Assembly (NCBI RefSeq): GCF_901709675.1
Contig: NC_051099.1
Coordinates: forward strand, 806,001-870,000
Reading direction: 5' to 3'
DNA: 64,000 bases
Source: Syngnathus acus
Lineage: Eukaryota > Chordata > Actinopteri > Syngnathiformes > Syngnathidae
Positions 23,233-34,700 of the stretch are shown here, piece by piece. The notes under the pieces were generated by a model, which worked only from the letters and a program-made list of their open reading frames with translations, did not search any database and had not been told where the DNA came from. How positions within the stretch are numbered: position 1 is the stretch's first letter; every line of letters begins with the position of its first letter. The position numbers and the translations under genes were made by a program.

Positions 23233-25060
23233 CTTGACTGCAGCCTCTTAAATCCCGACGCTCCTGTTTGTGTGTGGGATGGACGCAACGCAACAGCTGA
23301 GAGGCGCACAATCCCCGTGATTCCAATCGTGCGCTTTTTAAAGGAAAAACTTCACTTGGTTAATTTGGAGGAAGATGGTGAGTGCCAAGCATCGTTCTTG
23401 TTTTCTTCCTCCGAGTTGTCGCACAGGTTGTTGTCTCGGCCTCGAGTTTGACTTGATGGCTAGATAGAAGATGCTCGACTGACTCGGTTCGCCCGCATAG
23501 GCTGCTAATTAGAGGGCGCAAGTTGGCTCCGGCTAACCCCGCCCACCGCGCGCACGCACGCACGCACGCGCAGACGCAACAGGTGGAAGGCACACTTGTG
23601 CTCGTTTGGTGAAACTCAGTGGAAATATTTAGTCCCCCATGATATAGGGTGCACGGATTGGAAGACGAAAAGGCAAATTCTAGGTGGAAATTGTTGAATT
23701 GAAGAGGCGCACGCAAAATATACTTACTTATTTAGCCATTTGCAGCTGTCAAATGTTCATATTCATTTGATCATTTCATTCATTTTTATGTGCAATTATT
23801 ACCTTTAAATATTTTCCCTTTTGCTGTTGACGGATATCACGTGCTCAAAGCTCAGGTAACAACCAATCACGGTTCAACATGCAAACGTCACATGACCATC
23901 CCCAGAAAACAGGTGAGTCTTCTCTGCGGGCCCAAACACTATCAGAACCACAGATTGACATTTGCAACTGAAATGGTGTAAACTAGCCTTGACATTCAAG
24001 GTGTATTTTTTTGAAAGAAAAAAAGTGGAATGTATGAGGCTAGGTTAAGCATCACTGTTGCTGGCTGGCTGGCTGGCTGGCTGGCGTGTTTGAAACGGAT
24101 TTTTCTGAGCATAGAGCATTACGAGTCAAACAGTTAGCTTCCACAGACCAGAAGGAGGCCCTTTAGTAGCATTCGTGGTAAGTAAACAGCCCACCTCTAC
24201 GTACACAAGGTTGATTACAGCAAAGCATTATAGATACTTAGGTCTTAGATGCCCAATGGCTTTAGGACCTGAAACTATAAATCATTTTCTTATGACATTT
24301 CTAGCCAATCTCCATTTTCAGCAGGAAATATATGATATATTTTTCTATATTTTGTAAAAAGACAAGACATCAGATTCTGTTTTACACCCAACAGCTGCGT
24401 TCATGTTCATTGTCGCTCTCCCGTTCACAAACACTTGGCTGCACAAAACCGACAAAGCTCATTTGATTTATCATAATATGCTTTATCTGAAAAGTCTCTT
24501 ATCACCGGATAAAGGAAGGAAAGACAGAACAATCCTTTCAGTGGTGAAGCCGGGACAGAAGCTGAAAGGAACTATTGCCATCCGAAGTGCACCAAGGAGT
24601 GAATTTTGACTTGGATGGTAAAACATGGTGGAAGAAGGAAACGAGAGCAACGTGCAAATGGATCATTTCATCTCAACAAAAGAAGGAGGAAGTCAAACTT
24701 TGGATTGTTGCACTTTTGTAAGCTTTGCTAAGAATATGAGAAAATGGAATTTAACGGATGTATTGTTGTTGCTGGTTTTTTACATCTTTTTCAACTTTGA
24801 AATAATAATGCTGAATTATGAAATCGAATGGAAAACATTTATCGGTCAAGTGAGTTTCACAAGGTCATCGAAATACGATGACGGAAACATTTATCTTTTT
24901 TAAATTGGAAGGTTGCCATCTTCATGGTGTCGTATTCATGTTGTTAACGTTTTCCACATGAATGATCATCATGTCTACCATGTCCAAGTGGAACAGCCAA
25001 TTCTGCAGCTACAACCGACAAATGTGGAAGAAGACTGAGCTGCTCTAATCCTTGTTGGAC
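23233..25060. other. Upstream region of crx and intergenic spacer
   Basis: The minus-strand crx start site should lie shortly above 23232. GC-rich alternating CG/CA sequence at 23547-23572 may mark the promoter. A (GGCT)n tract lies at about 24060-24085. At about 23840-23911, E-boxes (ATCACGTG, GTCACATGAC) and a CCAAT box precede a donor-like ACAG|GTGAGT. Open frames between 24100 and 24960 have no recognisable family. Confidence 0.5.
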
Positions 25061-25299
25061 TATATCCTCCCCCTAACCATGGACTAAAAGCAGCGGCGCA
25101 GGCCATGAGGCAAGCTTTAATTTATTATTTATATCTCTCTTGAACTGGTACAAGCGTGGATGAAGGAAGGAAGGAGGGGAAACACAGGTAGAGATGAAGG
25201 GAGGGAGGGCTGAAGATGGAAAGACCGAGAAGAAGCAGGTGAAGGGGCAGAAAGAAGCTGGGGGAGGATCCCACTTCCCGTCCACCACTGACACACTGC

Positions 25300-26145
25300 T
25301 GTAGTTAATCCAGATTAGAGCGTCTAAAGCAGGTCGGCTAAATCTGCAGGCCAGCCAGCAATACAGAGGCCGCTCGCTGTCAGTCCCAATCACTCACTCA
25401 GTCGGCACGCACGCACGCACGCACGCACACGCCGTTAATCTCCTCTGTGCAAACCAGGTGCCACCAGCAGCTCAGCAAAGACTCATAGCATGCAGTCAGC
25501 CACGCAAATCCCCCCCCCCCCCCATTTCTAGTCTAGTTTGATATGAACAAAGATGCAGTCGTTCTTTTTACCATCAGGGATTTTCAACATTGACACAAGA
25601 TAGATGGAAAAAGGGAGAGAATGTTACCTCAAAGTGGGAGTGAGTGCTTCGTTGGGCAGATCAATTTTGAAATGTAATTGTGATTTTTATTGCCCTTAAT
25701 ATTGCAATTGTGATTTGAGATGAGTTTTTTTCCCAAGGTTCTCTTCCCATGTATTAATTATAAACAACAAATGAATCTATTTACAACAGACGACAACGTA
25801 TTCGATGGACTTAAATGCTTTTATGTTCGTTCACATGAAAAAGCGTTTTTTAAAATCTACTTCAATGATAATGATTGCAGTTTTTTTCAAAACACTTTAG
25901 ACATGCAGTCTTTTAGGAGCTCAGTATGATTACAAAAGTGTGGCATGAACATAAAATAGCCACGTTTGATTTAAAAAATGAGTGCAAACAAACCTGTTGC
26001 ATTATGCCAGCTAGCTATATATTGTTCACCTATACGTGTATACGTATGTGAACGTAATGAGTCCCGAGTGCGGTGTGAGTTGAGGTGTGTCAGTGGGGAG
26101 GATGAGTGATTACAATGGACAGTAATCCTGCAGATGGATTAGCAA
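25300..26145. promoter_or_regulatory. Candidate OTX/CRX-site enhancer upstream of crx
   Basis: TAATCC at 25306-25311 is followed at once by GATTAG. TAATCC at 26123-26128 and GGATTA at 26136-26141 form a second inverted pair. These are K50-homeodomain sites 2-3 kb upstream of the crx start, and CRX autoregulation is known in vertebrates. The region also has a 14-C run (25510-25523) and a GCAC repeat (about 25406-25430). Enhancer function is inferred. Confidence 0.3.
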
Positions 26146-26845
26146 GTGCTATTAGGAGAAGAGGGGGTGTAGCACACTGTCACCTCTGAACTATCACAAT
26201 ATGGAGCAACAGCTTTACTGTATGCTTGACACTTTGGGATGGACAGACAAACCAAGCGTGCCTCTCCATTGCCATAATATAACACACTATCCATCTCTGA
26301 ATATTAGGTGCGCTCTCTAAATTGTAGGCTGGTCTCTTGAGGGAAATTAAAAGTGATTTTTAGTGATTTGGTCTTCCTAGTGTGGGTCTGTGTGACCCAG
26401 TCCTGCGTGGTTCATGAAGTGACAGGTATTGTTTAATCATGATCTAGTTGTGGTTGGCTCATTTCTCATTCAATGACTCCTTCTTCTGGAGTCTGGACAG
26501 ATGAAGCAAACGACCTTTAAAAGAATGAAGCCTTTTATAAAAGTGGAGACAAGTTGATGAGTGAATTGTTACTGACATCTGGTGGACAGACAATGAAACT
26601 TTTGACAAGCGCAAGTGAGTAAAAGCAAATACGTATAGAAAAAAAGGGATAGAAATTAAATTTGCGTTTTAATTTTTATGGTAAAGTTGTCTTCTGTCAA
26701 CTGAGATCAATTGGCATTTAAAAAAAACTTTCCGCCAGTCATTTGTTTCACATTAATGAGCAAGTCACGGCGTTAAGGCATTGCCTTCGACAGCAATGTT
26801 GCCCCTTCCAAAATGGCCGGTGCGTAGGCACGTTGGTTCGCTTGA

Positions 26846-26955
26846 AGAAGAAGAAAAAAAGAAGAAGAAGAAGCAGCAGCAGAAGAAGAAGAAGCAGCGG
26901 AAGAAGTAGAAGAAGAAAAAGAAGAAGAAGAAGAAAAAGACGAAGAAGAAAAAGA
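26846..26955. repeat. Imperfect GAA/AAG purine tract upstream of kptn
   Basis: About 110 bp of nearly pure purine (GAA with CAG and AAA interruptions) ends about 170 bp before the kptn start codon. Such tracts can form triplex DNA. Just upstream, CAAAATGGCC near 26810 resembles a YY1 site, so the kptn promoter may start here. Confidence 0.85.
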
Positions 26956-27123
26956 CCATGTTCTCCGAGATACAAATAAAATATGTTTATTTACTCAAAG
27001 TTTGTTGTTGCCATTGAGAGCATTGTGGGTTGCAGCCAGTAAACGGGAGTAGCTATTAAATTAAAGCGATGCAAAGTGAGAAGACTTGACTTTCCTGGCG
27101 GTGTTGGGCAGCTTGCTAACGTC

Positions 27124-29928
27124 ATGTTCGTAGAGATGTATCCCTTCGCGGAGGACAGTTTTAGCCGCTTCCCCTCCCAGAGTAACATTTATGGACTGTG
27201 TCAGGCCGGGGAACAAGAGCTGCTCGCGGCTACACTCAAAGGGAAGGTTGTCAGCTTCACCTACCAAGAGCTGCAGCAAAAAATTAGACCAGTGGCCAAA
27301 GAAGTTCAGTTCACCTACATACCAGGTAGATTTATCTGGCAGCTCAATTAAATCAAACCATAAATCAATCTGTTGTGTACTTTCTTGATCGAAGCCAATA
27401 CATGATTCAACTTCTCTCCCAACAGTCCAAAAGTCATACCTTTGAAATGGCATTATTGTGATTTGATTGGTAATTGCCCCAAAGCCAAGTTGTGATAATA
27501 TTGATTTTACGATTGACAATGATTTTGAGAACAATATTGCTGAATTTGAATCTCTTCTACCTCATCTATCTAGTCGATGCAGAGATTGTGTCAATCGATG
27601 CGTTCAACAAGTCTTCACCCAAAAGTGGCCTTGTGGTGGGCATCACATTCATAAAGGTAAATATTGCAAAGTCAGCATATGATTTGAATCTTTGAATCAT
27701 TGTTATTTTCTAACAGGACTCTGGGGACAAAGCCACCCCATTCCTGAATATCTACTGCGACTATGAGCCTGGCTCCGAGTTCAACCTGGAGTCAATTGCA
27801 CGTGAGTACACTTGTGGCCACTTCAACTCAACCGCCTTCTCAAATGATGCATCTTAAACTGATGTTAACAGAAAGTTGCCTAAATCTGGAGTTGCAGTTC
27901 ACACCCTTTCAGCTGTACCACACAGAGTAAGTTCCATTATGCATACACTCAGTACGGTCACCGACAGCTTCATTCGATCTTTTTGTTATATGTATCTATT
28001 TCTCTTGTATTAGAGTGCAGAGTGACGCTGGAGACAGAGAGACCGTGTTTCTGCTTAGTGGTCACGACCAGAGGATCCACCTGTATAAGGAGGTTTGTGT
28101 GCTTGCGTGTGTGCTGTGGGATATCCCAGATTCCAATATTTGGCTTGGTGGAGCTGCTTACATAAGTCCATTCTAGCTTGACCCATTGGTGATGACATAA
28201 CTTTTGTTTTCAACAGAATGCCTCACTCCACCAGTTTGAAGAGCAGCCAGTAGAGAGACTCTTCCCAGAGCTACAGCAATTGCCCAGCAAGTGAGTCTAT
28301 ACATATCTATATCTATATTTTCTGTGTATATATATATGTATATATTTTCTTGATTGTTGTGTTTCTTCCCCCCTCACAGTGTTTTATGGATGGACATGTT
28401 GTGCATACCTGATGGCCGGAGACTGTCTGCATTTGGCTGCCAGAACGGCTGTGTTGGACTGGCTTTAGTCAAACAGTGGGAGCCAGGTGAGGCAACACTA
28501 AGAACGACTTTTTTTCCCCCTTCGAATTGCAGTGGTTCAAGTCACAATCTTTGAGCTAAGAAGTGCATGTGTCTTTAGTAAATTGATGTATTGTGTTTTT
28601 AACAGAGGTTCTGCAGAGCTGGCGCGTTCAGTTTGACAGTCCAATCTCCATTGTGCTGCTTTTTCCTCTCTTCTGCCAAACAGAGCCTGATATGCCCGGC
28701 GGAGAAAAAAGTAATGTATCTTTTTTCTTTCTATTTTTCATGGGAAATCATCAAAAACAAAACGATAAATTGTTTGTTTGGTTAGAGAACACAAATAAAC
28801 AAAAATAGCTTGCTCTTTTTAGCGAACATACTTGGCCAAAAAAATAAAGTCAAAAGAATGATATCCAATGTATAATATCAACAATATGTCAACTAACACT
28901 AAAACTTAAATGAGCATTGAAGTCATACTATATTGAAGTCTCTGTTATTTTCTTTCAGGTTTTGGAGTTGAAGGCTACAACCTTCTAGTAACTAGCACAA
29001 TAGAGATGGCGGTTGTCTACAGGTGATCCCGTTTATCATGTTTTGGTCATGAATGAACAAGTCATTTGAACTTGTGCAGCAAAAAAATATATACTATGAC
29101 ACCAGAGTTCCACCGGCCTATTGTTTTCTAGGAATGTCCACGAGAGAGGCTTGTCCCACTCGTTATGCCTCGCCGACAGTGACCAGTGGGATGCTGTGCT
29201 TTGTGCTCTGGTTATTGACCTGGATTTTGATGGGCAGAAGGAAGTGCTGCTGGGAACATACGGACAGGTCATAAAGTCCAACACAAGTCTCCACATTTCT
29301 TCTTCAGGACGACTAGTATATAAAACGAATGGATGGATGGATGATGAGAAAGGCCAAATGAATAACTGCGCAAACTGTTTTTCCATCCACCTGTGTAGGA
29401 ACTTCTCTGTTATAAATTCCAGTATGGGACAGGAGGAGAAGAAGGACGCTTTGAGTTGTTGTGGCGACGGAGCTTCAAGAGTCCTTTGCTGTCAATCATC
29501 TACTTGGACTTGACTGGGGATGGTTTGAGAGAGTTGGCTGTCCTCACGCTGAAGGGACTGCACATCTTACAGGTATGTGGTGACACACAAGAGATTTATG
29601 ATTGTAATCAAATCCACAGCCGCTCTTCTGCACCGCTGTGTTGGAGACTTTCTCGCCAACTCAGCACAAAAGTGGAAACTGTGTATTGCTGACCTCAAAT
29701 GAGCACCTGGAGAATAATATCAAGTTGACAAATCTTTTATTTGACTCTGTGCTCTCTGTGTCATCGTAGCATAGTCTCACCAGCACTGCTGATCTGGTCT
29801 TGGAGCGTCTTGCCAGGAGGGTGGCAGCTCTGAGTGTTGACTCCAAGCCAAACTCAACTGAGGGTCGACATACCCATGAAAAGGATATTGCTAAGGAGGA
29901 CATCACTCTTCCTACATCTGCAAATTAA
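27124..29928 (+). CDS. kptn: Kaptin, KICSTOR complex subunit
   Basis: Part of KICSTOR (with ITFG2, SZT2 and KICS2), which recruits GATOR1 to lysosomes and restrains mTORC1; also described as an actin-associated protein. Twelve exons give 440 residues (human 436): 27124-27325, 27574-27656, 27717-27801, 27872-27926, 28014-28092, 28217-28290, 28380-28486, 28606-28710, 28959-29022, 29132-29267, 29399-29572, 29770-29928. Diagnostic stretches are [33 protein letters not shown]-like [36 protein letters not shown], and [19 protein letters not shown], an integrin-alpha/FG-GAP-like repeat. The start was chosen at the first in-frame ATG (MFVEMYPF); a second Met four residues later is possible. The first poly(A)-type signal, ATTAAA at 30051, overlaps the edge of the adjacent MITE. 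Confidence 0.97.
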
Positions 29929-30051
29929 CAAAAAGTGTTTTGGTGGTACATTTAAAAAAAAAAAAAAAAGTATCAAGATTATTTTGCCTTCATATTTATA
30001 CTCATAATTTTGTAAAGGTATTCAGCATTATTGACAAAACATTTGATCCAA

Positions 30052-30626
30052 TTAAAGCAGACATATGGAAAATCCACTTTTTAGCTCACTTGGAGCCTCC
30101 ATGATGGAAGAAAAATTTCATCTAATTCCACCAGGCGCTGCAGATATCTTTTTATAATCTGTTTGGAGGATATTTTTTAACCCTCTTCAATTTGATCCAT
30201 TTTCTATGACATTTTTTACGTTTTACCTCACCGTCTTTGGGGCGGTACGACCAAACAAGGTAAAGGGTGCAGCCAAACGGTTTCACAAATCCGCCATCTT
30301 TATTGCAGTCCAATCAACTCAAGGATGCTGAAGTGGAGAGAAGGATTTGCGTTTTATTAAGGGTTCACTTCCTTCAATCTATTGAAACGACGGACACAGT
30401 AAAGTGGTAAGCTTGAGATGACACAAAAATAATATTCCACTTTCATATCAATCATGTGTTAAATGCATTCGTTAGCTTCTCGCTAACGCTAGCATTAGCT
30501 TACTGCTTAACGACTGCAGTGCTTGTTTACAAGACGTGTTCATAAATATTGTGAAATTTTATATAGACCACAACTGAAGGAGTAAAATGTAAAAAGGAAA
30601 GCTTTATAATCATATGTGAGCTTTAA
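30052..30626. mobile_element. TTAA-flanked MITE, piggyBac-like, copy 1
   Basis: The element lies between TTAA at 30052-30055 and TTAA at 30623-30626. It has matching inverted ends: AGCAGACATATG at left, and AGCTCACATATG as the complement of the right end. TTAA duplication is the piggyBac hallmark. No transposase is present. An internal stretch, GTCTTTGGGGCGGTACGACC, recurs at about 59870, so the family is dispersed in this genome. It lies immediately 3' of kptn. Confidence 0.7.
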
Positions 30627-31291
30627 GACTTTTAATGTGTTTCTGTTGTTGTCCAAAAAGCCAAATTCCATGTGTAAACTTCTGACTACACATATGGTCC
30701 GTATTTATTTTTGACAAACTGTCAAGAGAGTGTCATATACACGAACAGTATCTCACAAAAGTGAATAAAACCCTGACATTTTTGTAAATGTTTTGAAGGT
30801 CCCCAACTACGTTTCTACGTATAATAACAGCTGCGCTTGAGGACATGGAAGAGAAAGATGGGGTTAAATAAAGGTAAAAATATCTTTTTTCCCCTGCCAG
30901 CGTCGAAGCTTAGTTTTAAAGGCTGGTTATTTTCGTAAAGTGCCACCACCATTATTATAGTTTTTTTTTTTTTTTTTTTTCTTTGGTGGGAGGAGGGCGC
31001 AGGTCTGTTTTGTTTTGCGCGCCTACAATAAAGAGCGCGCTCTTGGAGAGCACGTTGAAGACCGCCTGTCCCTCAATGGAATTTATATTTAGCTCAGTAA
31101 GGGACGGCGGAGAGTGGAGTCCCACTCGAACCATTCAAGCCCCCAAAACTTGTTCATTTGGCGGTGCGCGTCATCCGGCTGTGCTGTTGCTGCTGCTGGT
31201 GAGGGCGCTGTGTGTGTGTGCGCGCGCGCGCGTGCGAGTGTGTGAGTAAGGGACTAGCACAAATTTATCTCCAGCTCCGGGGGAGGGAAAG
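30627..31291 (+). promoter_or_regulatory. nova2: Upstream region and 5' UTR of nova2
   Basis: The region leads to the nova2 ATG. It holds a T-run (about 30960-30980), a palindromic GAGCGCGCTC (about 31034), and a 28-nt strictly alternating TG/CG tract (31209-31236) prone to Z-DNA. No TATA box is convincing, and the start site is not determined. Confidence 0.5.
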
Positions 31292-31682
31292 ATGATGGCC
31301 GGTGGTGGCGAAGCAGCAATGGACCACAACGGGATATACTCAACAGCTAACCTGCAGCAAAGCCACATGGAGGCGGACAACTCGGACTCCCGTAAGCGAC
31401 CGCTGGAAACTCCGGCGGAGGAGGCTGGCTGTACCAAGCGCACCAATACTGGAGGTAAGAAGCACCCAATAACAAGCAGCTCTTTCCGTCGCGATTCTTC
31501 CATCCTACCCATCGACAACGCTTTTGCAATCACTTGTGGAACACCAATTTGCGCTCTTGCATGTGAACCCGCTGCTTGCAAAACAAGCCAGCGTAGCTTA
31601 GATGCACATTCACGCAGTGTGTTCAACCCCCCTACGTGCTGCACCTGTGCATTTGGCGCTTTTTTTGGGGAGGGGGGGGATT

Positions 31683-31713
<31 letters not shown>

Positions 31714-34700
31714 GTGTGTGTGTCATGCGGTTGTTACTTCAACACGCCTTGACACAGTGGCCTCTTTATGGCAGGTCGCTTTTGCATATCAATCCAGCCC
31801 CCCTCTTTGCCTCGCACGTCCATTCAGAGCAGAAGTGATGGGGTCTATTATGCAAAGTCTTTAAAAAGCAAAGGAGAAGAAAATCTGAAGTAATCTTTTC
31901 ACCGTTAACCATCTGTTTCTCTGTTCAGTTGTCGTTTGCCGCGCGGGACATAAAAAGGTTTGGCAGCAAGAAAAAAAAGATAAATACAGTTTTAAATCTC
32001 CCTTGACAAATTTGAATTATGCTCAGTGTGAAATTAAAACAGATTAGGTTTGACAGTGCAGTGTCTTGTGAGTCCTTGAGGTCAGACATCTGGCTGGAAG
32101 TTCACGGAGAGGTGATAGCCCACTTGAACCTAAACGTAAATGCTCTCAGGTGCAGACAGAGCATGTAAGAATAATAATAAACTGAATCGGAATCATTGCT
32201 CTCTAAGTTTATTGTCAATGCCAAATTTGATCTTTGACATAGAAAGCAGATTTCACTAGAAGAACTTGTTACTTGTCACTTTCCCAAATTTTTGACGACA
32301 TGGCAGATTCCCCCTTTAAATGTTGTGAACTTTTGTTTCCGTGCCAGTTGCTGCAAAGAGGACGTCTGCGTGAGTGTAGCTCATTCCCCCAGGTAATATC
32401 ATTACAGCCACGTAGTGCACTTCATTCTGCCTCAGTACACATTTATCAACAATCAGTTGACAGAATGATTAACCTCTATCTCCCAGGCACTCTGTCCATT
32501 TTGTCTCATATTTTCTCCAAAAGGAGTACTTTATTTTTCACCTCTCCTCTAAAATGTCATCTCTTACTTTATGCCATCAGTCATATTTGAATGGATCCAG
32601 TCTGCATTAGCACCCCTGAAATCAAAGGTGCCAAGAAATCACACGGCGTTCTCACTTTGCAAGTTAAGAGCTCACGCTTATTTCTAGCTCAATTAATTGA
32701 TAGCAATTTGCAAGTCATACGATTACACTTTCAATGAAATCTGCAGAGAGTCACATGGAAGGTGCATGCATGCATGTCAGCCATCCACCACAATGCTACA
32801 AATGCGCCACTATTTAATACAACGCCATTCATTTGTGTAAATTACAAATGCTACGTAGCATTCAGTATCACCTCCCATGACATAGGATTGTACGACAGAC
32901 GCTACTGAGCCTGCACTATAATCACCCAGCGCTTGTCCGCATTTGATATTGATCATGTTCCTTGTAGCAAACTGATCATTAACATGACTGTCAGTTGTAA
33001 CAAAGAAAAGAGCGCCTGTGCTCCGAGAGCCGAGCCCCCCCTCGTCGAGCGTTAGAAGCCAAAGACACGGCAAATGAGGCTGATCCCTCTTCTTTTATCA
33101 CCACTGCCCTCCTCTTCTCAAAATGAACATATTTCATTCATTTCGGTCGAGCCTGTGTTTCTTGGCAAGTGCGTCGTAATATACAAAATGCTCGTGTGAC
33201 TTGATTTTAGGATTGCAATTTTTGTCGCTAATGGGGGTTTGGCACAGGAATGTGAGGCCTACTTGTTATTTTTTTCTTTGAATTTTTGGGTGGGAAGGAC
33301 ACAGGTGCCCTTGCAGAGCGATGTGACGTGAGCGGACTGTGAATTTGCCAGGTGGTGGGGAAAGAGAGAACGAGAGAGAGAGAGAGAGAGGGATAGGAAA
33401 GAAGATAGAGCAAAGTGAAAGCTCCATGGAGTCTATGGGGAAGCTGTGTCTATATACAGTCAGTATGACACTGGTCAAATATTCTAGAAGGCTGCAAGAC
33501 CAATATTAGGCCTGGATTCACGGTAGATGATGATGCAAAAGCACCTCCCTTTTTTGCCGGCAGAATGTTGTGTTAAATGACGCCGGACCCGCTGTGTCTA
33601 CACGCAGCCAGTTGAAAAGACATTGCGGCTCTTTATGTGCACTCTCTTAAGATCCCACTCGGTGTGGGGATTTATAGGCGTAGTGATTGGCTTCATCACC
33701 CCCCTCCGCCATTCTGCGGCACTGCCATTTGCAATGGTTGATGAGCCCCTCCGCCCTCTCAAACATGGCCGTCTCAGGGACCGGGGTGGGGGGGGGGGAA
33801 AGGCGAACTGGTGGCGTGCGGCAGGCACGCCGTCTCCGTTCACTCCTCCTCCACATTTTTTTATCATCTAGCCTAGGTTATCAATACACCGCTTCGGTCA
33901 GCGGTGAAGGTCACGCTACATGCTTGCCCGTTGACGGCCGAAGTCGCCCCCCCCCCCTCAATGCTTCACCTTGTCGGGTTCCACCAAAAAAAAGTGAGGG
34001 AAGCGACTGCCGTACTTTATAGTGCTGCGTCAAAAGAGGCGGAGTATGGGAAGAAAATTCAATTTTTGGGACTGGCTTTTTGGGGGTGGGGACATGACGC
34101 GGCGGCGAGAGGAGAGCAGCCATTGGCCGAGTGAAGTGTCATTCCGGCGCGTTGCCGCAGATGGACAGGCCACTCGATGAATATGGATGAGAGCAGTGAA
34201 AAGGGTGATGCGGCAGGGAAGACCCCCCCCTCCTCCTTCACACCGATGCAGGCTCGAACAATGCGTGCCGTCTTTCACTGAAAACACGGAGAGTCTGCAT
34301 TAGCATTTTTGCAGACAATTGAGGCTGTGGCCAGCTGCAGGCATGACTCGGACGCTGCGGTGAAATCTCTTTTTCTGCACCCGCCGATGAAACAGACCTC
34401 AGTGGGGAGAGAGAGAAAAAAAAAAAGGTCCGGCGGCCACATTCCTCAACACTACGGTCGCACCTATGCCGAGGGTAACGTTAAGACACCCTTTTGAGAT
34501 TGTGTCCCGGCATTGATGGCGATCTGACACAGGACCGGAGAAGCAGCAGATCTCAGAATGGGTAAGCCCTCCAAACTCTTTTTTTCCTCTGACTTGTTGA
34601 ATTGATCCATCTCCAAGACATTGACTTTTGCTCACTTCATTCATGTGTCCGTTTGCGGTCATTTTGCTTCCGCCTGCTTTTAGTGGCAGCCAGCTTAGTA

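Noticed and set aside
24625-24903. 92-codon plus-strand frame with a hydrophobic stretch
   Set aside because: AT-rich spacer, no splice sites, no recognised family; hydrophobicity follows from T-richness.
26570-26590. Possible CTCF motif (CATCTGGTGGACAG)
   Set aside because: Several core positions differ. A similar weak match at 30131 (CCACCAGGCGCTG) was also dropped.
26743-26979. Arg/Lys-rich or Leu/Phe-rich frames in the GAA tract
   Set aside because: Repeat artefacts with no gene support.
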